DNA of 64,000 bases, taken from positions 62,001 through 126,000 of the forward strand of contig JAIEFE010000011.1 in the NCBI GenBank assembly GCA_029067085.1. The letters run 5' to 3'. This document shows positions 37,015-45,256 of the stretch, one piece after another. Each line of letters starts with the position of its first letter. Positions within the stretch are counted from its first letter, which is position 1. The notes below the pieces were generated by a model. The model saw nothing but the letters and a program-made list of their open reading frames with translations. It had not been told where the DNA came from and ran no database searches. A program made the position numbers and the translations under genes. The stretch comes from Lachnospiraceae bacterium (GTDB taxonomy: Bacteria > Bacillota > Clostridia > Lachnospirales > Lachnospiraceae).

Positions 37015-38390
37015 TGCGTGTCTGGCAAAAAATCTATTTTATGACATTATTGCTTTTTTTGGGTCTGCTGAACGCGGGGCTTTTTTTGGCGGCGAGATTT
37101 ATCTTTTCCTATAATATGCAGCGGGAGCAGAAACAGGGGGAGACGGACGGTTATTTTCTTTGCCAGAATTTAGAACATGATTTTGCCATACTGGAACAAA
37201 GCGGACGGTACAAAGAACAAATCATAGCGCTTGTCATAGAAGGATATCAGGATTATTACAGTACAAAAAGCATCGAGATTTTTTTAGAAGAAACAGACGC
37301 GTATGAAGCTGTAGAAGTAAGCTCTAACGTGACGGATGGCGGCAGACAGATGGAAGTTTATGTTGCAAGAAATCTCACAGGAAATTACCAATCCTACCGC
37401 CTCCATTATAAAAAAAGATTGGTAGATTTTGAAAAAATCTGGCAGTCTATACAACAGGTTTTCGCGCTGATTAGTCTTGTGACATCACTTTTGTTATGTC
37501 TGCTTTTATATATCCTGATGAAGAATTTGTTAAAACCATTAGACCGGCTGAATGAGAGCGTGGCGCAGATTGCGGCGGGAAATTACGGGCAGCAGGCATA
37601 TGACGGGAAGCACAGGCGGATCAAAGACGAAATCGGAGAGCTTTCCGAAAACGTAAATAAGATGGCGAAAACGATACAGAACCAGATTAGCGCACTGGAA
37701 GAGGAAAATGCCAAAAAGCAGCAGTTGATGGACAACATGGCGCATGAACTGCGGACGCCGCTCACTTCTATTTATGGTTTTGCGGAATATTTAAAATGTG
37801 CCAAAACCACAGAGGAAGAGGAATATGCGGGGCTGACATATATCATGAGTGAAAGCAGACGTTTGGCGAAGATGAGTGAGACGATGCTTTCCATGCGTTT
37901 TTTTGAAACGAAAGCGACACAGGCGGAAGCAATAGAGATGCAGAGTCTTGCAAGCCATGTGGAAAAAATATTATCCGAAAAACTGAAAGAAAAGCAATTG
38001 ACGTTACGGAAAAATTTTAACATAGAAAAAATATGTGGAGAAGAAGAGCTGCTCATCAACCTTTTTCGGAATCTTTTGGAAAATGCGATTCGTGCGAGCA
38101 GAACAGGGGAGGATATTATTTGGAATGCCATGCAGTCGGATGAAAAACTGGTATTTGAAATCATCGATTATGGAATCGGGATGGAGCAGGAAGAACTTTC
38201 CAAAATCACGGAGGCTTTTTATCGCGTGGACAAGGCGCGGGCGAGGAAAGGTGGCGGCGTGGGGTTAGGTTTATCCGTTGCGAGCCTTATCGTAAAAAAA
38301 ATGGACGGGAGCATGACATTTTCTTCTATTCCGGGAGAAGGTACGACGGTGATTTTACAATTCCCTAACAAAATGATAAAAAGTCACTGA
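37011..38390 (+). CDS. Sensor histidine kinase
   Basis: A 459-residue membrane kinase: TM1 (about 8-28), an external domain (about 30-140), TM2 (about 150-172), HAMP linker, HisKA with MAHELRTPLTSIYGF (phospho-His), and an ATPase domain with N-box NLLENAIRAS, DYGIGMEQEE and GGGVGLGLSV. It partners the overlapping response regulator. What it senses is unknown. Confidence 0.92.
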   Translation: MMRVWQKIYFMTLLLFLGLLNAGLFLAARFIFSYNMQREQKQGETDGYFLCQNLEHDFAILEQSGRYKEQIIALVIEGYQDYYSTKSIEIFLEETDAYEAVEVSSNVTDGGRQMEVYVARNLTGNYQSYRLHYKKRLVDFEKIWQSIQQVFALISLVTSLLLCLLLYILMKNLLKPLDRLNESVAQIAAGNYGQQAYDGKHRRIKDEIGELSENVNKMAKTIQNQISALEEENAKKQQLMDNMAHELRTPLTSIYGFAEYLKCAKTTEEEEYAGLTYIMSESRRLAKMSETMLSMRFFETKATQAEAIEMQSLASHVEKILSEKLKEKQLTLRKNFNIEKICGEEELLINLFRNLLENAIRASRTGEDIIWNAMQSDEKLVFEIIDYGIGMEQEELSKITEAFYRVDKARARKGGGVGLGLSVASLIVKKMDGSMTFSSIPGEGTTVILQFPNKMIKSH

Positions 38391-38433
38391 TAAGTACGCA
38401 TTATATTATAGTTACCAACAAAAAAGAAAGGGT

Positions 38434-38442
38434 TGGTATAAT
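38434..38442 (+). promoter_or_regulatory. Extended -10 promoter before the 38483 gene
   Basis: TGGTATAAT is a full extended -10 element. It lies after the kinase stop and 41 bp before the next start, so the downstream gene can be transcribed on its own. Confidence 0.55.
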
Positions 38443-38482
38443 ATACGCGAAAAGCGGGAAAAGAGGTTTCGTATAAAAAAGA

Positions 38483-39418
38483 TTGTTGTTATTTGGTGCG
38501 ACGACGGGAATCTGCATGGTCAGTGTCTTCCTGCTGCTGAGAAGTATGGGAATCTATGCAGAAAAATCCGGTACCGGGGAGTGGACGCCGGATACGGAGA
38601 CAGAAAGCGTATCTTCTCTCATGGATTTGAATGAGGCGGAAGCTGAGGCGATGGCAGGAGAGGACAATATAGAGGATGCCAATCTGTTGCCTGATGAAGA
38701 ACTGCGTGATATTTGGGAAAAAATGTATGCGGAGTATCTTGCGCAGTTAGAGCTGTCGGAAGACGATCCCGGATACGATCCCGGTGTTTTGCGGGTAGAG
38801 TATGAGCCGGGGGATACAGAGGAGAGGTTATTACAGGCAGGAGATACCGGGTATTTGGACGGGGTAGAGGCAGGCGTTATCCTGCTGAAGGAAATCAACC
38901 GACTGTATCCGATGGAAGACTTAAAGAGTTTTAAAATTAACCGTTTTCAAATGAATGATTACGGGGTCAAGCGAGAAAACAGTATTCCTGACAGCAAATA
39001 TGAATGGGACGGGTATTTGTATAATGGGAAGGAAATCACAGATCCAGAATATATTGACTATCAGTTCACAATCAATGCGCTCAGCGGAAAAATAATGGAT
39101 ATTTTCAGAGGTTATCCATATCAGAAAGATGCGGATTATTGGGATACCGTATGGACAGAAGAGGAGGTCAAGGAGAGAGGTTGGCAGTTGATTGAAAAAT
39201 ATCACTTAGCAGAGGGGAAAGACCTCGATTGGGAGACTGTCAGTGTATCTACTTATGATGCGGAACAAATAGCGGAGGCGCGGGAAGAATTGGAAGAGGA
39301 TCCGGGATGTTCCATGGGACTTTGGAATGTCCTGATATTTGATAAAGGCGGGCAGTGGCAGTTCTATTTGGGCATTGATTGGGCAACCGGAGAATTAGCC
39401 GGATATTCTGCCGAATGA
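38483..39418 (+). CDS. Exported/membrane-anchored hypothetical protein
   Basis: A 311-residue protein with an N-terminal hydrophobic helix (LLLFGATTGICMVSVFLLL) and an acidic external domain containing repeated DP/EE segments; no family recognised. The start (TTG) follows GGAAAAGAGG but the expected basic N-terminus (RIKKI) is present only in another frame just upstream, so the very 5' end may carry a small frameshift. The stop codon lies inside the moxR fragment sequence, hinting that the 3' end was altered by the same rearrangement. Confidence 0.6.
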   Translation: MLLFGATTGICMVSVFLLLRSMGIYAEKSGTGEWTPDTETESVSSLMDLNEAEAEAMAGEDNIEDANLLPDEELRDIWEKMYAEYLAQLELSEDDPGYDPGVLRVEYEPGDTEERLLQAGDTGYLDGVEAGVILLKEINRLYPMEDLKSFKINRFQMNDYGVKRENSIPDSKYEWDGYLYNGKEITDPEYIDYQFTINALSGKIMDIFRGYPYQKDADYWDTVWTEEEVKERGWQLIEKYHLAEGKDLDWETVSVSTYDAEQIAEAREELEEDPGCSMGLWNVLIFDKGGQWQFYLGIDWATGELAGYSAE

Positions 39419-39629
39419 CGTTACCGGACTTTCGTTTTTTCATCAGGGAGAGGGGAAATTTGTCTTTCAGGAAAGTCTGGTATTTGCCAATCTTTTATTA
39501 GCGGATGAAATCAATCGTGCGACGCCGCGGACACAATCAAGCCTTTTAGAGTGTATGGGCGAGGGACAGGTTACGGTAGACGGCACGACCAGAATACCCG
39601 GATGGCCGTTTTTTTGGAGATCACTATGA
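39402..39629 (+). pseudogene. Internal fragment of a MoxR-type AAA+ ATPase gene
   Basis: The frame reads ILPNDVTGLSFFHQGEGKF and then FANLLLADEINRATPRTQSS, the Walker B region of MoxR ATPases, continuing LLECMGEGQVTVDG and breaking off after a corrupted PFF segment at a stop (39627). Walker A and the C-terminal sensor regions are absent, so this is a remnant of about 75 codons. It overlaps the end of the preceding gene, marking a deletion or recombination joint. Confidence 0.85.
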
Positions 39630-39659
39630 TTTAATGTAATTGTAGCTATGCTGTAAGAA

Positions 39660-39851
39660 AACAAGAACAAAGTGTAGCCAAAAGGCTACGAAACAAGGGA
39701 AAAGGGCAGCCGTTAAAGGCTGCATGATAAGGGGCAGGCATTTAAGCCTGCAAAACAAGAGCAAAGAGCAGCCGGAAGGCTGCAAATAAGGGCGTAAATG
39801 TAGCCGTCAGTTTTGAAACCGGAATATCAGTTTCAAAACTGACGGCCTTTT
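39660..39851 (+). ncRNA. Array of four short hairpins ending in a strong terminator (candidate structured RNA)
   Basis: Four 6-bp stems with 4-6-nt loops follow one another: GTAGCC/GGCTAC (39674-39689), GCAGCC/GGCTGC (39706-39723), GCAGGC/GCCTGC (39734-39751) and GCAGCC/GGCTGC (39768-39783). Centres are 33, 28 and 33 bp apart, joined by similar AACAAGRR-type linkers. A 17-bp perfect stem (39803-39819 with 39830-39846) and CTTTTTAT close the array. The relatedness of linkers and stems shows a repeat unit rather than chance. It lies between the moxR remnant and oriT/relaxase. Confidence 0.55.
39803..39851 (+). terminator. 17-bp-stem intrinsic terminator
   Basis: A perfect 17-bp stem starting GCCGTCAGTTTTGAAAC, 10-nt loop, followed by CTTTTTAT. 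It insulates the mobilization genes from upstream transcription. Confidence 0.85.
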
Positions 39852-39962
39852 TATGTCCTGAAAAGGCTTGCTTTGGGAACTGCTCGGGAGGAGTTCTAGG
39901 AGCGTCAGTAGGTAATTTCCGGGGAGGGCGGAAGCTCTCCCCTAAGCCCTCGGCGTTTGAGA

Positions 39963-40070
39963 GCGAAATACACCCTCCGCACAAACCTTCGGTTTATGCT
40001 CCGGGGATTTCGCCCTGCCGGGGGCAAATTTGCGCGAGCGCAAATTTACAGTCCGAAAGAGCCGGACTGT
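39963..40070 (+). other. Probable origin of transfer (oriT) region
   Basis: The GC-rich gap directly upstream of the relaxase gene holds several inverted repeats: GCGAAAT...ATTTCGC arms (39963-39969 / 40007-40013), the palindrome AAATTTGCGC-GA-GCGCAAATTT (40026-40047) and ACAGTCCG/CGGACTGT (40048-40070). Dense dyads next to a MobA/MobL relaxase are typical of oriT. The nick position cannot be read with certainty. Confidence 0.55.
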
Positions 40071-40195
40071 ATTTATCCATGCCGCCCAAAGGACGGGCGT
40101 ATGGATGACGCTGCTGCTTACGGCTACATTTCAGGGCAGATGTGTAGCAATGTTTTGTGGCGGTTTATCTGCTGTGGAAAGGAGAGAGCATCTAA

Positions 40196-41779
40196 TTGAG
40201 AAGAAATTCATTTATTGAAATGGCAAAACTGCATAACTTATCGGGGCGCATCACTTATATTTCAAGCCATGCAAAGCAGGAGCATTTGTATGAAGTCTAT
40301 GCAACGGAGCCAGATAGAGAATTTTGGCGGGAACTTGCCAAATGTAATCAGGAAGAATTTGAAAAAAGCGGAACAAACGGGAAGTGTATTGAGGCAAGGG
40401 AGCTGATGATCGCCCTGCCGGAAAGTTTTATCAACTATGACCATGATTATCTGCTGAAAAGCATGGTGGATAAATTTAAGGAAAAGTATGGTGTAGAGTG
40501 TTTTGCTGCGCTTCACCATAATAAACGGAAAACAAACCTACATATCCATATGATATTTGCGGAGAGAAAGCGGTTAGAGCAGCCGATAGAAAAAACTGCC
40601 ACTCGGAATATGTTTTATGACGAGCAGGGGCGTCATGTGCGGACTAAGAAAGAGATTCTTGACAGTGACGGAAATATCCGTAAAGGCTGTAAGATCATCA
40701 AAAAAGGCGAAGTGTATGAGCGTAAGATTTTTACCACAAAAGATGGGCGATTTAAGCAGGAATCTTTTTTGGATGAGGCAAAAGTATTTTATACGGATCT
40801 GATCAATCAGATGGTGCTTGACGATAAAGACAGGCTCAGCATTTTTGACAAAAACGGGCCGTATCTTGCGACGAAAAAAGTTGGCAAAAATAATCCGAAA
40901 GCGGAGAAGATAAAAGCAGACAATGAAATACGGACGGAATGGAACAGGGCTGTTGACCGTGCAATCGTAAGCGGCGTATCCGATGCGGAGCTTGTGGAAC
41001 TTAAAAAGACGGAAATCACGGACAAGGTAAAGGAATCCGTGGAACAGAATGGCAAAAAGCCGGAGCTGTTCGGGGATATTATCAGAGCGGCGATTGTACT
41101 GTTAGAGTGTCTGATTGCAAAAGTTATGCAGAAGATAATGGATGCTGCGGAAAAAATCATTGACAAAGTTGTTGATGTAGAAAAGGAAACATCGGAAAAA
41201 ACAGAAAGCCATATCCATGCAAAAGACGAGTCATCAGACCAACAGGAACGGAAGAAGATACCACTTCCCGTAAATCCGCACCGGAAGGAGATGGCAACAG
41301 AAAGACCACCGCAGCCAAAGCTTTCCGTGCTTGCAGGTAAATATTCCCGCCTAAAAGAGATTGACAGCAGACTCAAAGATCAGAATGAGGCAATTTTTGA
41401 GCGTGAGAAAAATCGGGATAAGCTGAAAAAGGAATTATCCGGATGCACGGGTATCTTCAAGGGTGGCAGGCGTAAGGAGCTGCAACAGGAAATTGATGGA
41501 ATTGACATCCAGATTTCAAATATGAAAAAGCGGCTGTCATCTATCGTGAAAGAATACAAATTTGACTCTGTGCAGACGTTTTATAAGGAATTTAAAGCAG
41601 CCAAGAGCGAGTATCTTGAGTACAAAGCAGCTTGTGCAGAGTGGGAGAAAACCTACGGAGGCAAAGTGACGAATCCAAAGAGTATTAGAGAACAGCTCAG
41701 ACAGAAAGAGCAGAGGGTAAAAGAAAGAGAAGCGGGCAGGGTGCATCAGACAAGGCAGAAAGATAAAGGGGCGAGGTAG
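40196..41779 (+). CDS. MobA/MobL-family relaxase
   Basis: A 527-residue mobilization relaxase. The N-terminal domain has YISSHAKQEHLYEVYAT and the metal-binding His cluster LHHNKRKTNLHIHMIF (H107/H108, H116, H118), the MobA/MobL signature. The C-terminal third is a charged coiled coil. It would nick oriT and lead the strand through a helper's channel. The start is a TTG behind GGAAAGGAGAG. No own type IV secretion genes follow. Confidence 0.88.
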   Translation: MRRNSFIEMAKLHNLSGRITYISSHAKQEHLYEVYATEPDREFWRELAKCNQEEFEKSGTNGKCIEARELMIALPESFINYDHDYLLKSMVDKFKEKYGVECFAALHHNKRKTNLHIHMIFAERKRLEQPIEKTATRNMFYDEQGRHVRTKKEILDSDGNIRKGCKIIKKGEVYERKIFTTKDGRFKQESFLDEAKVFYTDLINQMVLDDKDRLSIFDKNGPYLATKKVGKNNPKAEKIKADNEIRTEWNRAVDRAIVSGVSDAELVELKKTEITDKVKESVEQNGKKPELFGDIIRAAIVLLECLIAKVMQKIMDAAEKIIDKVVDVEKETSEKTESHIHAKDESSDQQERKKIPLPVNPHRKEMATERPPQPKLSVLAGKYSRLKEIDSRLKDQNEAIFEREKNRDKLKKELSGCTGIFKGGRRKELQQEIDGIDIQISNMKKRLSSIVKEYKFDSVQTFYKEFKAAKSEYLEYKAACAEWEKTYGGKVTNPKSIREQLRQKEQRVKEREAGRVHQTRQKDKGAR

Positions 41780-41840
41780 TAAAGACTTGTTTCCGATCAG
41801 GGTAAAGACCATGAATCACAGGAAAATTTAAAAATAGAGC

Positions 41841-42047
41841 ATGAAACATAATTTTGCCGTAGAAGAAGTGAATTTTATCTGCATATTTGTGGGAGAGAGC
41901 AGAAATGAGGTCATAGAGGATATAGAAAGAGCCTTGCCGTATCTTAATGATATGGATATGGTGGAACTGTCCAACAGGATAATCGGAATGCTGCGGAAAA
42001 TGACAGATGAAGAATTTGAACAGCTTGAACTGATTGAAACCAAATAA
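41841..42047 (+). CDS. Transposon-transfer assisting (TTRAP-like) small protein
   Basis: A 68-residue acidic protein with the pattern F-x-VEEVNFICIF, IEDIERALPYL and MTDEEFEQLEL, as in the TTRAP family found beside relaxase genes in firmicute conjugative elements. Its biochemical role is not known. It is the last mobilization gene before the AT-rich cargo. Confidence 0.7.
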   Translation: MKHNFAVEEVNFICIFVGESRNEVIEDIERALPYLNDMDMVELSNRIIGMLRKMTDEEFEQLELIETK

Positions 42048-42114
42048 TAAGGAGAAGTCCTCTTGAATTGAGCTATGGCTTGATTCAAGGGGATATTATT
42101 GTTTTGATGGTCAA

Positions 42115-42144
42115 TTTCTGCAAAAAATAATCACTTTCTGCAAA
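42115..42144 (+). promoter_or_regulatory. LytTR-type operator pair A
   Basis: TTTCTGCAAA at 42115 and again at 42135 (20 bp apart), with TATATT beginning 9 bp after the second copy. The direct-repeat layout matches AgrA/LytTR boxes overlapping a -35. No clear gene follows before operator B; the 200 bp between holds only short frames. Confidence 0.65.
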
Positions 42145-42345
42145 GGGCATTATTATATTCTCTTTTTTATGCCGATAGTAAAGTTATAATCACATTATTT
42201 CCCATACTGGAAAGGGGATGGGATCGCAATATTTTTTCTGCCTACAGTATCAGTAGTGTTGAATGGCGGAATATGTGAAACTGATCAAAAGCTCTTTATC
42301 AGCAGGGATTTAGATAAGGTATAATTCCAGAGATCTTTTAGTCAT

Positions 42346-42375
42346 TTTCTGCAAATTTTGGACGCATTCTGCAAG
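42346..42375 (+). promoter_or_regulatory. LytTR-type operator pair B
   Basis: TTTCTGCAAA (42346) and ATTCTGCAAG (42366) are 20 bp apart, and TATTAT begins 9 bp after the second box, the same geometry as pair A. The start of the secreted PPC-domain gene is 71 bp further on, so this pair most likely controls it. Confidence 0.7.
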
Positions 42376-42446
42376 GCTCCTTGTTATTATGTTTATCTAT
42401 ACGATAATACTAAGTAAGAAAAAAGTTAACAAAGGAGGTAGTAAAC

Positions 42447-43308
42447 TTGAAAACAAAATTTGCAAAATGGATTAAGAAATGTGTTGGGGCATCTTTGACT
42501 CTTGCTGGAGCATTATGTATAGGCCTCTGTCTTAGCGGGCAGACAGCATTATGCATATACAAACTATACTGACAAAGAACCAAATGATTCTTATGAAAAT
42601 GCACAGCTTATTGCAAGAAATGCACAGACGCCGGCGCAATATGTATCCAATCAGACATCCGTATATCGTTATGTGACAGGAACATTATCAAAGGATGATG
42701 AAGATTGGTATATGGTTGGCCTGTATACAAGTAATCGGGTTTTTCTTGATTTGAATCCCGGAGCTGGCACAATATATGTGGGCCTGTACGATTCTTCTAA
42801 CCTTAATGACCCTTTGTTTACTTATGAGTTTCAAAAGTACGGAGGGCCAGAAGTTTACGAAGTTCGCATTCCGTCAGACGGGACGTATTATTTAAGGGTA
42901 TACCATGACGTAACAAGTATATCTGCATCATATTTCTTTACGATTGGGAACCCGCAATATACATTAGGATCCTATGTATATGAATTTGATAGAACTACAC
43001 TGCCGAGTAAGGGTACATGGGAGGATTTCGCAGATTTAAGATTCGAGCCGGACGTACCAAAGGAAGCAATCGCGCATGAAATAACTATTGGAGGATGCTT
43101 ATCAACTGTAAGTTCAAAAAGGTATTTTAGAAATCAGGAATCGTCGGGTTGGACGACAACAGGTACAACCTTTTCGTATACTCTTGCGGTTACAGATAAA
43201 TCAAGATTGGATCAGCGTTGGGAAGCAAGAATGATATCCACAAGTACATCCAGTCATTCATTTACACCAACTATGAGACTTAGATATGTTGCACCTATAA
43301 TACCATAA
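42447..43308 (+). pseudogene. Secreted PPC-domain protein gene, frameshifted after the signal peptide
   Basis: A TTG start behind AAAGGAGG encodes a signal peptide (FAKWIKKCVGASLTLAGALC) that ends out of frame near 42565. The mature part continues one base over: YTDKEPNDSYENAQLIA, DDEDWYMVGLY and DGTYYLRVYH, a prepeptidase C-terminal (PPC) type beta-sandwich. Dropping one T in CATTATGCA at about 42550 would restore SGQTAYAYTNY. About 286 residues when repaired. No protease domain is present, so it may be a small secreted adhesion or binding protein under operator B. Confidence 0.75.
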
Positions 43309-43325
43309 ACCATATCTATAGGTAG

Positions 43326-43377
43326 ATTATCCTTAGTGTACTGAATTGGGTTTTAACACAGGTACACTAAGGGTAAT
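43326..43377 (+). terminator. Long hairpin after the PPC-domain gene
   Basis: ATTATCCTTAGTGTAC pairs with GTACACTAAGGGTAAT around a 20-nt loop (one G-T pair). It lacks a long T-run but lies directly after the gene. Confidence 0.6.
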
Positions 43378-43401
43378 TTCTGAAAGGATGAGGAAATATT
43401 G

Positions 43402-44343
43402 ATGGCAAATTTAGCAGGCTTATACGGGGCAGGCAGATCCTTGCCCTACACCAAAAGTAATAACAGGATCATGAGACAACAACAGGCAATTAATTTCTTA
43501 TCAGAAACGAATCGTAATAGTCGGGATAGCCTTAGCATATCTAGCAGAGCACGGAGTTTTTCAAAGCAATCCATAGCGGCATTGATAGACAAAAGTGCAA
43601 ATGTATCTGAAAGTGAATTATCCTATTATTTCGCAAACTATAATAATCCAAGCGCTATTCTGGATGCGATCAACTTTGGGGAGCATGTGTCCTGCGGATA
43701 TAATCCTGATTTTAAGGATTATGGTGCTGTGTATTTTACTCATAACGGAATCAGACAGGTAGTGCCAATTTATGCAGTACCGAAGATCAACGCGAACTCC
43801 TTGCCAGGTATTCACGCCGTAAACAATTCTCTGGTTCTGAAGAATAAAAGCTATTATGCGTGGACAGGGATAAATGGCAGCCGATACGCATGGGAAGTTA
43901 AAAACGGAATAATTGGGTATGCACAATCAGAATCATTATTAGCAGAGAATATGGGCACCAACTATATGAGGGAAATGGGAAAAGCAGGCGGCATTTTGTC
44001 TACATTGGCACAGGGAAGGAGCCTGTGGGATGAATTATACAGTAGGAAAGAAGTTTTATCGACCTGTGAGAAAGTTGGAATTAAGCCGGGCTTCTTTTCC
44101 ATAGATGCAGGCGCCGGGAAGCACACCTATATTCTGCAGGAATCCGGTAACGTGATAAATGTGGATAAGGAAATTAATAACCTGAATAACACAAACTGGA
44201 TAAGGGCTGGCTATAAAGAGGGAGACACGTTTTCCGTTTTTGGCAATGAGTATGCCATTGATAACAGTGGACACATCCATATTTCGGTGGATGATACGTT
44301 TACATCAACTGACGTTATTTTTCCAAAGCATTCCAGACAATAG
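43402..44343 (+). CDS. Element cargo protein of unknown function
   Basis: A 313-residue protein without a signal peptide. The first 60 residues are Arg/Ser/Asn-rich and disordered-looking; the rest alternates short strands and polar loops (FGNEYAIDNSGHIHISVDD at the end). No family recognised. GAGG precedes the ATG at 43402. It is followed after 40 bp by the frameshifted 44384 gene, probably on the same transcript. Its non-secretory start next to several similar cargo proteins suggests a non-classical export route or an intracellular partner; this is a guess. Confidence 0.65.
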   Translation: MANLAGLYGAGRSLPYTKSNNRIMRQQQAINFLSETNRNSRDSLSISSRARSFSKQSIAALIDKSANVSESELSYYFANYNNPSAILDAINFGEHVSCGYNPDFKDYGAVYFTHNGIRQVVPIYAVPKINANSLPGIHAVNNSLVLKNKSYYAWTGINGSRYAWEVKNGIIGYAQSESLLAENMGTNYMREMGKAGGILSTLAQGRSLWDELYSRKEVLSTCEKVGIKPGFFSIDAGAGKHTYILQESGNVINVDKEINNLNNTNWIRAGYKEGDTFSVFGNEYAIDNSGHIHISVDDTFTSTDVIFPKHSRQ

Positions 44344-44383
44344 ATTTTGAGAGATTATGTGCTAAGAGAGAGGAGAAAGTATA

Positions 44384-44954
44384 ATGCAGGTGGGGTTAAG
44401 TAATTATCAGTTAGGGAACAGCAATGTGGCGGAGAGAGCAGACAATAAAAAGACAGAGAAAAAACAGAGGACAAATACGCCAGTGTATCCGCATATCAGG
44501 CATATTTGGAGAAATGTATAAGAGATCCCGAAAAAGCCGAAGGTTTGGAAAAGAGTTTAGAGATTTACCTGTCAGTCATCAGAATATGACTGCGTCATGG
44601 AAGGCTTTAGGAGCAAGAGTTGTAAATGAGCAATGGATTTATGATGAGAACGGGAATTGTGGATTCGGCTCTGGTATGTATGTTACTAATAGTAATCCAT
44701 CATCTGGTAGCAACGTTCAGGATAAAGTATCGGAGAAAAAGGGTCAGAGAAAAAATCCTTCGGTGCAGGAGCACTATGAAAAGAGAAAACTCCTAAGAGA
44801 GCAGTTTGAAGAGAGATTAGCAGAGAAAGAACATCTGAAAGATCAGATGGCAGAAGAAATGAAGGAAGAGATGCTGAAAAAAAGCGTTTTATCAAAAGAA
44901 CAAAATGCAGGCAGATTCATTGAACGATATGAAGCCAATATTTTGAAATCATAA
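44384..44954 (+). pseudogene. Cargo gene with two frameshifts (DUF6033-like layout)
   Basis: GAGGAGAAAG precedes an ATG encoding MQVGLSNYQLGNSNVAE. Coding then moves to a second frame (KYASVSAYQAYLEKCIRDP, KAEGLEKSLEIYL) at about 44465 and to a third frame (NMTASWKALGARVVNEQW, YDENGNCGFGSGM) at about 44580, ending in a Lys/Glu coiled coil. The three pieces join naturally into one protein of about 190 residues, so two indels have killed it. The middle resembles DUF6033-type proteins, from memory only. Confidence 0.65.
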
Positions 44955-45014
44955 TTTGTTAAATATGCCATTTACATAGGATATTTAAAATATGAAGGAA
45001 GGGAGGAAGCTCGG

Positions 45015-45161
45015 CTGAAGAGATTAGGAAAGAAAAGCCTGATGTAACAGGGTACTTTTGTGGCGTATGCTTGTGGAAACTGCAGTTGCACAAACGTGTG
45101 TATCACATGTAGCAATTGTACGACTTCTATGCCGACTTATACTTGTAGCGGAAACAGATAG
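45015..45161 (+). pseudogene. Cys-rich RiPP (CLI_3235-type bacteriocin) precursor with internal stop
   Basis: Behind GGAAGGGAGG the frame reads LKRLGKKSLM, TAA (45045), then QGTFVAYACGNCSCTNVC and ITCSNCTTSMPTYTCSGNR before TAG. A basic KRLGKK leader, a VAYAC junction and a core with seven Cys in 29 residues match putative bacteriocin precursors of the CLI_3235 kind. The start is CTG and codon 11 is a stop, so it is probably inactive. No modification enzyme is nearby. The 300-bp gap between genes holds nothing else evident. Confidence 0.6.
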
Positions 45162-45256
45162 CTGTGATTGCAAAGACGGAACTTATTCATTCAATAATAT
45201 TTTTGTAATTATACCTTCTGTAAACTAAACAAACATGTAAAGGAGAGAAGTGTATC

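Noticed and set aside
39660..39851. CRISPR array
   Set aside because: Repeats are short hairpins with degenerate linkers, no uniform repeat-spacer pattern and no cas genes.
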